From positions 62,001-126,000 of the forward strand of contig JAJEGH010000028.1 in assembly GCA_022819985.1 (NCBI GenBank): a stretch of 64,000 nt of DNA, written 5' to 3'. Positions within the stretch are counted from its first letter, which is position 1; each line of letters starts with the position of its first letter. The position numbers and the translations under genes are program-made. The DNA comes from Alphaproteobacteria bacterium. GTDB lineage: Bacteria; Pseudomonadota; Alphaproteobacteria; Bin65. Shown piece by piece: positions 9,819 to 18,660 of this stretch. The notes under the pieces were generated by a model. The model saw only the letters and a list, made by a program, of their open reading frames with translations, did not search any database and was not told where the DNA came from.

Positions 9819-10715
9819 CTAACCGAGCGTCGTACGGTAGGCCCCGGGCGTGGTGCCGACGATCCGCTTGAACCAGCGCGTCAGGTGCGCCTGGGAGGAA
9901 AAACCGCAGACATCGGCGATTTCGACGAGCGGCAGCCGGCCTTCGGCGATCAGCGCCTTGGCGTGTTCGATCCGGCGGTCGGTAAGGTAGCGGTGCGGCG
10001 CCGTCCCGGTCGCGGCCTTGAACGCGCGGGCGAAATGGAACGGGCTCAGGCAGGCCTCGTTCGCCAGAGTCTCGACGGAAAGGTCCTCGCTGAGATGGGC
10101 GTCGATGAATTCCACGATCCGCTGCAGGCGCCGCGGATCGAGCGCGCCGCGAGCGTTCGGAAGGGAAATCGTAGCCCGCTCCAGGTTGGAATGCTGCCGC
10201 AGAATCTGGACGCCCAGGGCCGCGGCCAGGGTTTCGACCAGCATCTTGCCGGCCGGCGCCGGCTCGACGATCTCGCTGTGAACCGCTCGCGCAATGCGTT
10301 CGATCAGCGGATCGCGAAAGCCGCCGTCGAAGTGGAGCCTGACGCTGTCGGGATCGACATCGAGTTCCCGCAGCGCCGTATCGGACAGCAGCATCGCGGG
10401 CAGATAGAGGTGGATCATCTCGGGGATATCGCCGTAAGCCTTGATCATGTCCTCCCGAACGCCGGCAGGACACAACCAGATCATTCCCGGTACCGCATCG
10501 CTGTGTTGCAACCGGCCGTCGCCGCGCCAGCGCAGATGGACGCGGCCTTCGACCATGACGGCGATTTCGGTTTCGCGCGGCAGGAATTCGGCGAGCTCGC
10601 CTTCCGCATGGCGCCAGCGTTCGGCCAGAAGCACACCCCATCCGCGATCGCGGCTCGATGCAAGCAGCGTCCCGGTCGTGTATTTCGCCTGCCCGTGTCC
10701 TGCCACACGGTCCAC
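9819..10715 (-). CDS. AraC-family transcriptional regulator with cupin sensor domain
   Basis: A 298-residue regulator. The N-terminal half is a cupin-like ligand-binding region (EIAVMVEGRVHLRWRGDG then PGMIWLCPAG). The C-terminal 100 residues are the double helix-turn-helix AraC domain, with LANEACLSPFHFARAFKAATG and the second HTH ADVCGFSSQAHLTRWFKR followed by GTTPGAYR. The start is GTG 10715. A decayed paralogue lies at 12370-12726, and both genes carry a shared repeated motif upstream. The ligand is unknown. Confidence 0.88.
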   Translation of the reverse strand: MDRVAGHGQAKYTTGTLLASSRDRGWGVLLAERWRHAEGELAEFLPRETEIAVMVEGRVHLRWRGDGRLQHSDAVPGMIWLCPAGVREDMIKAYGDIPEMIHLYLPAMLLSDTALRELDVDPDSVRLHFDGGFRDPLIERIARAVHSEIVEPAPAGKMLVETLAAALGVQILRQHSNLERATISLPNARGALDPRRLQRIVEFIDAHLSEDLSVETLANEACLSPFHFARAFKAATGTAPHRYLTDRRIEHAKALIAEGRLPLVEIADVCGFSSQAHLTRWFKRIVGTTPGAYRTTLG

Positions 10716-11145
10716 GCTGTCCTACCCCCTCGCACGCCCTCCCGACGACGCTTTGGGTCGGATTAACATTCACTCCGCCTGCAAGCGGCAGTCAATGGCT
10801 TTACAAATATCGGCCAACAATACAGCAAATGCATGCAAAAACAGCAAGAATGGACAAATTTACCCGCTTAAGTCGCGGGATTTGACCAATTTGACGAAAT
10901 GCATCGATCAATTTGCGAATCGAAATTCAAAAGGCAGATATATGCAACGAAACAGCAAAAACATATAATGCGGAACGACCTTGCTGTGCTTTAGAGTTAA
11001 TGAGTACGATGCCAGTCAAATGAATGGTGCATTTCGAATGCAATAATCTGTTGTTGCAATTGGGTAATCTGAAATGCGCAGTTCAAGAGAAGCGCAAGTA
11101 ATGCCGGAATATTGAACGCTTGAAACGGGGCAGGTTTAGCCAACT
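10716..11145. other. AT-rich intergenic region upstream of araC
   Basis: A 430 bp spacer that is markedly AT-richer than the surroundings. From 10831 it contains GCATGCAAAAACAGCAAGAA followed by TGGACAAA, a motif repeated upstream of the araC relic. A related GCAACGAAACAGCAAAAACA lies at 10941-10960. No convincing gene is seen; it most likely holds the araC promoter and operators and the promoter of the divergent DUF900 gene. Confidence 0.5.
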
Positions 11146-12204
11146 ATGGTTGAAGTTTTTTTTGGAACCAACAGGAACCCCATACCGGCCCGGGCGCCGA
11201 GAGATTTCGGCGACCAACTCAATAATCGCGGATCGTTCCTGCGCTTCGGGAAGGCCCAGGTTTCCGACGAGCTTGACAGCATCACGGAGATCGAGGTGGC
11301 GCCGGAGCGGTTACGCCCGGGCCGTGGGTCGCAACTGCTCGGCAGCACTGCGATTTTCGAAGAGATCCGGAAAAGGATGCGCGCCGGGATCGACACGGTG
11401 CTGTTCATTCACGGGTTCAACTATACCTTCCACGAATCGCTGATCGACGCCGCCCGGCTTAAGCGGACCTACGAAACCGACGATTGTCCGTATACCTTCT
11501 TCGTTTTCTCCTGGCCGTCCGACGGCTCGCTGATGCCCTACATCGCCTACGCGAACGACCGGGCCGACGCCCGCACGTCGGGTACGGCACTGGGCCGCGG
11601 CCTGCTGACGCTCGGGAAATTCGTACAGCAGGTCTCCGCCGAACTGGGGCAGCGGGCGCGCTCCGACCTCGGCCGCGACGCGGAAGCGGCCCGCCTGCGC
11701 AAGGAGCTCTGCGCCGGACGCCTGCACCTGATGGCCCACAGCATGGGTGGCTACGTCCTGCGCCACGCCGTCCAGGGCATGCGCCGGGAAATCGGCGACG
11801 ACCTGCCGCGCCTGTTCGACGAAATCCTCCTGATCGCCGTCGACGAAGACGCCGACGCCTTCGAATACGACCACAAGCTGGCGCTCCTGCCGCGCCTCGG
11901 GCGCCGCGTCACCGTCTACCACAACCGCGAGGATATCCCGCTCGCCATCAGCGACATGACCAAGGGAAACCCCGACCGCCTCGGCGCCGATGGGCCGACG
12001 CATCCGCATCTACTGCCGGCGAAAGTGTCGGTCGTCGACTGTACGGACGTTGTCACCGGGTTCCAGGAACATCGGTACCACAAAGACAATGACATTATCG
12101 TCAACGATATTCTTACTGTGTTGCTCGGTGAACCTACTCACCTAATCAAGAATCGTACATATTTATTAGAAACGAACAGCTATCGCACAAGAACAGAGAG
12201 TTAG
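11146..12204 (+). CDS. DUF900-type alpha/beta hydrolase
   Basis: A 352-residue protein of the alpha/beta hydrolase superfamily. The strand-nucleophile elbow is LHLMAHSMGGYVLRHAV with Ser in GHSMGG-like context (A-H-S-M-G-G). The oxyanion strand is TVLFIHGFNYTFHES, which is characteristic of DUF900 proteins. An acidic residue (LLIAVDEDADAF) and a late histidine complete a plausible triad. No signal peptide is visible. The last 30 codons are AT-rich. It sits between the intact araC gene and its relic, so the three form one duplicated or recombined block. The substrate is unknown; an esterase or lipase-like activity is likely. Confidence 0.8.
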   Translation: MVEVFFGTNRNPIPARAPRDFGDQLNNRGSFLRFGKAQVSDELDSITEIEVAPERLRPGRGSQLLGSTAIFEEIRKRMRAGIDTVLFIHGFNYTFHESLIDAARLKRTYETDDCPYTFFVFSWPSDGSLMPYIAYANDRADARTSGTALGRGLLTLGKFVQQVSAELGQRARSDLGRDAEAARLRKELCAGRLHLMAHSMGGYVLRHAVQGMRREIGDDLPRLFDEILLIAVDEDADAFEYDHKLALLPRLGRRVTVYHNREDIPLAISDMTKGNPDRLGADGPTHPHLLPAKVSVVDCTDVVTGFQEHRYHKDNDIIVNDILTVLLGEPTHLIKNRTYLLETNSYRTRTES

Positions 12205-12369
12205 TAGCAACTTTGCTTTAGTGTCAAGATCCGACTTCATAGGCCGAGTTGATTGAAAAATGTTATTCTATTGCAATTGCTAGTTGCGGTTCTGGCACTC
12301 CCAATGATGCAAGCCAAACTTGTGAACGCAAAACTAGTGCCGATGGCCAACCAACAGGCGTTGTTCAGC

Positions 12370-12726
12370 GGACAGTTGCGCCGAAGCGCCGCAAAGTGCT
12401 CAAGAATCTGAACGCTTAGGGGCGGCGGCCAAGGTCTCAGCCAGCATCCTGCTGGCCAGCGCCAGATAGACTATCTCAGCGTAAACCGGCTGCACGAGGC
12501 GTTCGATCAACGGATCGCGGAAGCCATCGTCGCCGCGCCTCCGGAGATGCACTCGGCCTTCGAGCAGGACGGCGATTTCGGTTTTACGCGGCAGGAATAC
12601 AGTCAGTTCGCCTGCTATGTGGCTCCAGCGCTCAGAAAACAGCCAATTCCAATGGCGATCGCGGTTCGATGTAAATCGTGTCCCGGTCACATATTTCGCC
12701 TGCCCTCGTCCTGCCAGAAGGACCAC
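12370..12726 (-). pseudogene. Decayed AraC-family regulator (relic of the 9819-10715 gene)
   Basis: From GTG 12726 the translation matches the N-terminus of the intact AraC regulator (43 of 67 residues identical by eye, for example GQAKY, RDR, GEL, FLPR, TEIAV, EGRVHLR). About 60 residues are then missing in frame: RRGDD runs straight into GFRDPLIER, joining intact residues ~66 and ~131. After TLAAA the frame shifts, and homology resumes as SVQILEHFAALRR in the next frame, against GVQILRQHSN in the intact copy. The DNA-binding domain is gone. A short open frame to 12400 survives, but it cannot work as a regulator. Confidence 0.85.
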
Positions 12727-13102
12727 GCCGTACTATTCCGCGAAGCCGTCGGCCCGAATGACGCTTTGAGTTCAGCCTGAAGGCGCTCTGGATGGCGTCG
12801 ATAACTTTTGTGCCGACCGCTTTTAGTCAACGGCTCTACTAAGTCTGCTATAATTTTGAAAAGTACATACAAAAAGGCAAGAATGAACAAACAGAATTTC
12901 CCGATACCTCACATAGAGGATCAAATACTAAAATAGCAAAATTATGCAAAAACATAGCAAGAATAGACAAGCGGCAGCCATATATTTCATTATACTTTTT
13001 CACCAAGCGTCGCGCTGATTAAATTCGATCTGTTTAGATTGGACAGAGAGATATAGTGTTCTTGAACAATGCTGCACAGCGCGTAATGTAGATGGTGCGC
13101 AG
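12727..13102. repeat. AT-rich spacer with copies of the araC-upstream motif
   Basis: The spacer upstream of the araC relic has two copies of a motif shared with the region upstream of the intact araC gene: ACAAAAAGGCAAGAATGAAC at 12869-12888 and ATGCAAAAACATAGCAAGAA at 12944-12963 followed by TAGACAA. The consensus is roughly GCAAAAACA-GCAAGAATGGACAA. These may be AraC half-sites kept from the duplicated promoter. No gene is seen here. Confidence 0.5.
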
Positions 13103-13609
13103 ATGAATGATCCTACAAGACCTAATCCCGTAGACTCCTCCGCCAATGGAGAAGCATCATCCGGCCAAAAAAATGAGGGAGGTTTATCAAAACGTAAGTT
13201 GTGGCTGTACGGATGTGCTGGTGGCCTTATTTCGGTACTGATAGCTAATGGAATTCTCGACAATGGTGCAGTAGAAGCTATGATAAACGGTGATAAACCT
13301 CGCGTCCAGCTGGTAACGCTGTTTGTAGTCGGCATTGCTACGGCAGCGCTCGGCGGTCTGTGGGCTTCACTTCACTTTCCCGTACATTCTGCGATGATAG
13401 CACTACAACTTGGATTGATCGCCCCAAGTGCGGTTACAGCGACTCTCGAAACAATCGGCAGACAGGCCCAATCAGATGAAATTAGTCTACTCAGCAGCTC
13501 GGCGAATGCCCTGATTTTGGACTCTAGAAGTAAATTAATCTTTACCAAAGGAAAGAAACCAAGCACGTTCAAATGTATTGTTCGCTCGATTATCAGACAA
13601 AAATGCTGA
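13103..13609 (+). CDS. Orphan membrane protein of unknown function
   Basis: A 168-residue hypothetical protein that I do not recognise. The N-terminal 30 residues are polar (Ser/Asn/Gly-rich). Three hydrophobic stretches follow: residues ~33-52 (LWLYGCAGGLISVLIANGIL), ~69-92 and ~96-114. The tail is basic. Codon use is AT-richer than the window average, matching the islet around it. The ribosome site is weak. It is probably a real gene because the membrane pattern is coherent, but it could be strain-specific or decaying. Confidence 0.5.
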   Translation: MNDPTRPNPVDSSANGEASSGQKNEGGLSKRKLWLYGCAGGLISVLIANGILDNGAVEAMINGDKPRVQLVTLFVVGIATAALGGLWASLHFPVHSAMIALQLGLIAPSAVTATLETIGRQAQSDEISLLSSSANALILDSRSKLIFTKGKKPSTFKCIVRSIIRQKC

Positions 13610-13740
13610 CCTCTTAGCACATCACACCCAAGCATTGATTGAATTTTTCAGTCGGTTTACAAAGAACAGGTTGGAGAAATCGAATGATCATGTCATCTAA
13701 CTCAAGTGAATTATCCTATAGTTTTTAAGTCATCCCTATT

Positions 13741-15342
13741 TCAAGCCTTGGTAATTAATAGATGCGCATTCAGTTTATTTATCTTTTCTCTATGTTCCGC
13801 ACTGCCGTTAATTTCGGTGTATGCATACCGATCAGGGCGAACGAGAAAGCCCAAGGGGCTGGACCGGAAGCACCAGCGACTGAAGGTGCTGTTGGTTTCC
13901 TGCAAGAATTCGACACCGGTGGATGGTTTTGCCGATGTTAAAGGAATGCGAGAATTAATGACGATGCGTCGCCCACCGATACCGTGCCAAATGTCTTCTA
14001 ATCCCTTCATCCATTTCTGCGCCTCCATCCCCGTCGTCACATACAGCCATTCCATCGGCACGAGATCGTCGAGCAGGCGTTTGGTGCCGTCCGGCGCATA
14101 AACCTCCGGCTGCGGCATCAGGGTGCCGGCGACCTGGTCCTCCCGCGGCACGCCCTCCTCGAAATCGACCAGCCCGGCCTCCAGGTTCGGGACGAACTTC
14201 TGGCGCCTCGTCTCCATCCGCCCCGCCTTCAGGTCCGCCATCAGCGCCGCGTCGCGGACCCGGGCCCTGTCCATGTCCAGCTCGCCGACGATCTCGCCGA
14301 ATTCCTTGGCCGCCGCGACCACGGCGACGACATGGGGCCGCCGCTCGTCGCGGTAGCTGTCGAGCAGCGCCGCGTTGAAGCCGCAGCGCTTGATGTGGAC
14401 CAGCTTCCAGGCGAGGTTGGCGGCGTCGCGGATGCCGGAGCACAGACCCTGGCCGAGGAAGGGCGGCGTCTGGTGCACCGCGTCGCCGGCGAGGATGACC
14501 CGCCCCTTGCGCCATTCCCGGCCGACCCGCGCGGCGAAGCGGTAGGTCGCGCTGCGCCAGATCTCCACGGCATCGACATCGACATGATCGGCCAGCACCG
14601 CGCGCACCCGCGCCGGATCGTCGAACTCCGCCGGCATCTCGCCCGGCAGGATCCTGAGCTCCCAGCGCCGCAGCCGGCCCGGCCCCGGAATGAAAGTCGC
14701 GGGCCGCCACGGATGGCAGAATTGCGTGCCCTTGGCCGGAATCGCGGTCTCGCGCTGCTGCAGGGTATCGACCACCAGCCAGTTCTCGTCGAAGCCGAGA
14801 TCGTCGAGCGGCAGGCCGAGCGCCCGCCGCACGCCGCTGTTCGCGCCGTCGCAGCCGACCAGGAAGTCTCCGGTCACGGTCTCCGTTTCGCCGGTCTCCG
14901 GGTCCAGAATGTCCACCTCAACCCCGTCGCCCCTATCCCGAAAGCCCTCGACCGACCGGCCGAGCATCAGGGTGACGGTCTCGCGCCGGGCCAGCGCCTC
15001 GCGCAGCAGCCGCTCCATCTCCGGCTGGACGAAGGTGAATGTCGGCGGCCAGCCGAGGTCCCAGGGCGGCGGCAGCGGATCGAACAGCTTGATGACCTGG
15101 CCGTCGATGCCGCGGAAATCGGTGCCGGGATGGGGCCGGATGCCCTTGGCGAATTCCTCCGCCACGCCGCAGAACTGGAGGACGCGCATGCCCTCCCAGT
15201 CGAAGGTGATGGCGCGCGGCTTGTCGTAGACCTCGCGGTGCTTCTCGGCGATGCAGACGCTCAGCCCCCGGGCCGCCAGCAGATTGCCCAGCGCGGCGCC
15301 GACCGGCCCGCAGCCGGCGATGACGACGTCATAGTGGGTCAT
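13741..15342 (-). CDS. FAD-dependent aromatic monooxygenase (MhpA/PheA type)
   Basis: A 533-residue class A flavoprotein hydroxylase. The FAD dinucleotide motif is IAGCGPVGAALGNLLAARG at residues 8-26. The DG motif is GCDGANSGVRRALG, and the second FAD motif is GDAVHQTPPFLGQGLCSGIRD. Overall similarity is to 3-(3-hydroxyphenyl)propionate hydroxylase. The last ~30 residues (after LVRPDRYAY) and their DNA are AT-rich and atypical, suggesting that the natural 3' end was replaced at the islet border. It is the last gene of the minus-strand cluster that begins with DUF2848 at 19350. The true substrate is probably a phenolic compound. Confidence 0.85.
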   Translation of the reverse strand: MTHYDVVIAGCGPVGAALGNLLAARGLSVCIAEKHREVYDKPRAITFDWEGMRVLQFCGVAEEFAKGIRPHPGTDFRGIDGQVIKLFDPLPPPWDLGWPPTFTFVQPEMERLLREALARRETVTLMLGRSVEGFRDRGDGVEVDILDPETGETETVTGDFLVGCDGANSGVRRALGLPLDDLGFDENWLVVDTLQQRETAIPAKGTQFCHPWRPATFIPGPGRLRRWELRILPGEMPAEFDDPARVRAVLADHVDVDAVEIWRSATYRFAARVGREWRKGRVILAGDAVHQTPPFLGQGLCSGIRDAANLAWKLVHIKRCGFNAALLDSYRDERRPHVVAVVAAAKEFGEIVGELDMDRARVRDAALMADLKAGRMETRRQKFVPNLEAGLVDFEEGVPREDQVAGTLMPQPEVYAPDGTKRLLDDLVPMEWLYVTTGMEAQKWMKGLEDIWHGIGGRRIVINSRIPLTSAKPSTGVEFLQETNSTFSRWCFRSSPLGFLVRPDRYAYTEINGSAEHREKINKLNAHLLITKA

Positions 15343-15366
15343 GGCCGGGCCGTGGCCTCCGCCGTC

Positions 15367-16641
15367 TCAGCCGCGGTCATGCCCATGTCCATGGTCATGC
15401 CCGTGGTCCGCACCGCCGTTGTGCGACCGGCGGTAGTGCTGGCGCAGCAGGTCGATGCCGTAGTCGTTACCGTTGGGCGTGCGCACGATGGTGTGGACAT
15501 GGAATTTCGCCGGTTCCCGGTTGGTCAGGAAAACGCCGCTGTGCATGTCGAACTCGATGAACAGCACCGGGCTCTGGATGCGGTAATAGAAGGCGTCGGC
15601 CTCGCCCGTGCCGCCGATCCAGCAAAAATGCGTCTCGCCCAGATGGCGCTCGAAGTCCTCCAGGCGCGCCTGGCGCGGCCCGTCCGGCAGCATGGAAAGA
15701 TATTCGCCCGCCAGGTCGGTCAGCATCCGGCGGCGCCGGGCATCCATCCGCGCCGCTTCGAGCCCCTCGTAGGGCACGACGCGATTGTCCCGATATGCGC
15801 CGCCCAGATGCATGTGATCGGCGAAATGGCGCCTGCCCTCCGGCAGGCCGTCGCCGAGGATCGACCGGCCGACGATCGCCCTGTCCTGCAAATCCGGTGG
15901 CAGGGCGTTCATCAGCTCCAGGCCAAGCCGTTCGTGATCTCGGAACAGGCGCAGGCCGGCGTGGCGCCCGGTGCCGGCGCCGGTGATCTCGGCGCCCAGG
16001 AAAGCTGGCGTCAGCACCATCTGCCCGCCGAGCGCTAGGCAGTTGAGCGACAGGTGATGGCCGAACAGCTGCCAGCCCCAGGGATCGGCCGCCGAGGGCG
16101 CGCCGAACAGGCAGAAAGTGTAGCTCCATTCGTTGAGCACGCCGGGCGCGCTGAGCACTTCGCCGAGGAAAGCGTTGAGGCGCATGACGCCCTCGCTCGC
16201 CGCATAGCCGGCCTCGCTCAGGCTCGCCCGCACTACCGCCATGGCGAGCGAGCGCACAGGGGCGGCGGCCGTTTCCAGGCGCAGGCCGTGGTCCTCGACC
16301 AGCATCTCGGTGTTCTGCCACTTGTGCCACAGGGGAGAGCCGACGGGGTGCAGGGTCCGCGCCCGCTGGTCCGGTGTCAGGGCGTCGATCAGGCGCCAGG
16401 CCGCTTCGGCCATCGCCGCGGCCGGCGCTCCTTCCGGTTTCAGCGCGAACAGACCCTCGCGCTTCCGCCCGTTGTCGGTCAGGCCGTAGAAAGGTTCCTC
16501 CGCCAACGCCGCCCATTCGGCGAACAACTGCTGCGGCCGGGGCGTCGCCAGCCGCGCGGCGGTATGGTCCTCCGCCGTCGCCCCGGCGATCCTGGTTTCG
16601 CCGGGACCGGGGACATACGGGCGATAATCCAGCTGCGCCAT
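15367..16641 (-). CDS. DUF3500 domain protein
   Basis: A 424-residue protein of the uncharacterised DUF3500 family. Features typical of the family are the central WQLFGHHLSLN and the C-terminal IVRTPNGNDYGIDLLRQHY. An odd feature is a histidine-rich tail (HNGGADHGHDHGHGHDRG), which could bind metal. No catalytic motif is known to me. It lies between HpaB-like and MhpA-like oxygenases in one transcription unit (24 and 53 base gaps), so a role in the same catabolic pathway is likely. Confidence 0.75.
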   Translation of the reverse strand: MAQLDYRPYVPGPGETRIAGATAEDHTAARLATPRPQQLFAEWAALAEEPFYGLTDNGRKREGLFALKPEGAPAAAMAEAAWRLIDALTPDQRARTLHPVGSPLWHKWQNTEMLVEDHGLRLETAAAPVRSLAMAVVRASLSEAGYAASEGVMRLNAFLGEVLSAPGVLNEWSYTFCLFGAPSAADPWGWQLFGHHLSLNCLALGGQMVLTPAFLGAEITGAGTGRHAGLRLFRDHERLGLELMNALPPDLQDRAIVGRSILGDGLPEGRRHFADHMHLGGAYRDNRVVPYEGLEAARMDARRRRMLTDLAGEYLSMLPDGPRQARLEDFERHLGETHFCWIGGTGEADAFYYRIQSPVLFIEFDMHSGVFLTNREPAKFHVHTIVRTPNGNDYGIDLLRQHYRRSHNGGADHGHDHGHGHDRG

Positions 16642-16694
16642 TCAGCCCGAGCCTGACCGTAACGCCGGCAGAACGCATGGCGGCGGGCGGCCGC

Positions 16695-18176
16695 CTACTC
16701 CGCGGCCTCCGCCGCCATGTCCGCCTCCGGGACGTCGTAACTGTCCATCAGCCGGTCAACGACGGCGCCGAAATCGTCCCAGGGCGCTTCGCGATAGTTG
16801 TGGTTGCGGATGATGAAGGAGGCGCCGGCATAGAATTTCTCGTATTGCTGCTGACGCCCGGCGAATTCGCTGCCCACCATGTCCCACACCAGCTTGAACA
16901 GCTTCATCCGTTCGAGCGCCGGCAGCTGCGGCGTCTGCCAGTAGGTCTCGAACTGCGCGCGGATCTCCGGGTCGTTCATTACCGTGGCACTCGCCGGCAT
17001 CTGGAACACGCCGCCGCCGGACAGTTCGCGCAGCTGGTCGATGATCGCCGAGTAGCCCTCCGTACACCAGTTGAGCGCGGCATACATCATGCGCCGGTTG
17101 AAGGTGACGTAGCCGTCCGGCCATTGCTCCGCCGCCTCGATCTGGCCGTGGATCATGCCCGAGAGGGTCGCCTCCAGCGCCGCCATCCGGCCCAGCACTT
17201 CAAGGACCGCCGGCACCTCGATCGCGCCGGTCGCCTGCGCCACCTTGGAACACAGGCCGACGATCAGCTCCATCTTGGACCAGTAGCGCACGTTGGACTG
17301 GTGGTTGCCGTAGCAGTGCGCCGGCGTCTCGATATAGATGCTGCGCGCCTTGATGGCGTCGTCCATGACGAACACCTTCTCCCACGGCACGAAGACGTTC
17401 TCGCACATCACCATCGAGTCGGTCTCGTCGAAGCGCCAGGCGAGCGGGCCGTCGAACTCGTTCGAGGTATTGAGATTGAGCGGCTGGCGCGACCACAGGG
17501 TGAGGCCCGGCGCGCCCACCGGCACGGCGCAGGTCACCGCCTGCTTGACCTGGGTTGGCGCGAGCGGCAGCAGGTTGCCGATCCAAATGTCGTCGCAGAA
17601 GACCGCGCTGGTCGCCAGCATCTTCATGCCGCTGATGACGATGCCGTCGTCGCGCTCGTCGATCACCGAAAGCGTCGGCACCGGCAGGTTCTGGCGCGTG
17701 TAGAATTCCGGGTTGCGCGCCGCCTGGGGCGGCAGCACGGCATAGGTCGCGTAAACGTCGTTCCTGCGGCAGTGCTCGTAATAGGCGACCAGGCTGTCGC
17801 CGAACTTCCAGGTCTCGGTATCGAAGGCCGACGGCAGGGTCGACATGCCGGTGACGAAGCCGGAGACATGGTCCGGCGAGCGGCCGAACATGCCATAGGT
17901 CATGTCGGCGATGCCCTTATGGCATTTCAGGCGCCGGCGCAGATCGTCCTTCGATTTCGCGCGCAGATACCAGGTCGAATAGCGTTCGCCGTCCTCCTCG
18001 AAGGAATAGGTTTCGAGGTTTTCCGGCGCCCGCTTGGCGTCGTACATGTCGGCGACGGTCTGCGCCGCGGTCGCGAAGGCCGGATGGGTCGTCACGTCGT
18101 CGACCTTCTCGCCGCCGAGATAGACCGTCCGGCCGTCGCGCAGCCCTTCCAGATGCTCCTTGCCGGTCTTCAGCAT
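16695..18176 (-). CDS. 4-hydroxyphenylacetate 3-monooxygenase family (HpaB) oxygenase
   Basis: A 493-residue FADH2-dependent oxygenase related to HpaB. Recognisable pieces are LKTGKEHLEGLRDGRTVYL at the N-terminus, DDGIVISGMKMLATSAVFCDD in the central flavin/substrate region, ENVFVPWEKVFV and the ELSGGGVFQMPAS segment. The family hydroxylates phenols using FADH2 supplied by a separate reductase (HpaC). No reductase gene is adjacent. Start ATG 18176 matches the conserved N-terminus; the longer open frame upstream is spurious. It is followed by DUF3500 and MhpA-like genes. Confidence 0.88.
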   Translation of the reverse strand: MLKTGKEHLEGLRDGRTVYLGGEKVDDVTTHPAFATAAQTVADMYDAKRAPENLETYSFEEDGERYSTWYLRAKSKDDLRRRLKCHKGIADMTYGMFGRSPDHVSGFVTGMSTLPSAFDTETWKFGDSLVAYYEHCRRNDVYATYAVLPPQAARNPEFYTRQNLPVPTLSVIDERDDGIVISGMKMLATSAVFCDDIWIGNLLPLAPTQVKQAVTCAVPVGAPGLTLWSRQPLNLNTSNEFDGPLAWRFDETDSMVMCENVFVPWEKVFVMDDAIKARSIYIETPAHCYGNHQSNVRYWSKMELIVGLCSKVAQATGAIEVPAVLEVLGRMAALEATLSGMIHGQIEAAEQWPDGYVTFNRRMMYAALNWCTEGYSAIIDQLRELSGGGVFQMPASATVMNDPEIRAQFETYWQTPQLPALERMKLFKLVWDMVGSEFAGRQQQYEKFYAGASFIIRNHNYREAPWDDFGAVVDRLMDSYDVPEADMAAEAAE

Positions 18177-18235
18177 GTCGGGGCCTCCCGCCTCTCCGCG
18201 GCCTGCCGGGTTGCGCCGCGCCCGGCCCTTATAAC

Positions 18236-18640
18236 CTACAGTTCGCCCTCGAAAGGGTTTGTCTCGTCGTAATAATGGATTTCGTAGAGCAGGCAGCCGC
18301 CTTCGCTCTTGAACGGGCCATGATAGACGCCCGGCGGCCGGCAGGCATAGGTCGGCGCCAGGAAATTCTCCCCGCCCTCGCCCTTCTCGTCGTTGCCGAC
18401 GGTGAGGTCGCCCGAGACCAGATACACCTCTTCCCAATGATCGTGGACGAAGGGCACGGTGCTGAAGGCGCCCGGACCGAAGCGCAGGAACCGGGTCCGG
18501 CTGCCGATCCCGTTCGCCTCGTCGATGTCGCTGGCGAGGATTTTCTGTTGCACGCCGTCGTCCGTATAGCCGGGCGGCCTTTCCCAGCCGCTGTCCATAT
18601 CGAGCGCGAAGAACTCCATGTGCGGTTTGTTGAACGGCAC
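18236..18640 (-). CDS. Cupin-domain protein in aromatic oxygenase cluster
   Basis: A 134-residue single-domain cupin. Metal ligands are expected from FVHDHWEEVYLVSGDL (His, His, Glu) and CRPPGVYHGPF (His), i.e. a complete cupin metal site. It starts at GTG 18640 after GGGAGGG. It could be a small dioxygenase or a metal-binding isomerase. Its position directly before the HpaB-like gene suggests action on the hydroxylated product, which is inference. Confidence 0.8.
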   Translation of the reverse strand: MPFNKPHMEFFALDMDSGWERPPGYTDDGVQQKILASDIDEANGIGSRTRFLRFGPGAFSTVPFVHDHWEEVYLVSGDLTVGNDEKGEGGENFLAPTYACRPPGVYHGPFKSEGGCLLYEIHYYDETNPFEGEL

Positions 18641-18660
18641 TCTTCCCTCCCCGGTTGTCG

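Noticed and set aside
12400-12726. Functional short regulator
   Set aside because: It lacks the DNA-binding domain and shows a deletion and frameshift against the intact paralogue, so it is called a pseudogene.
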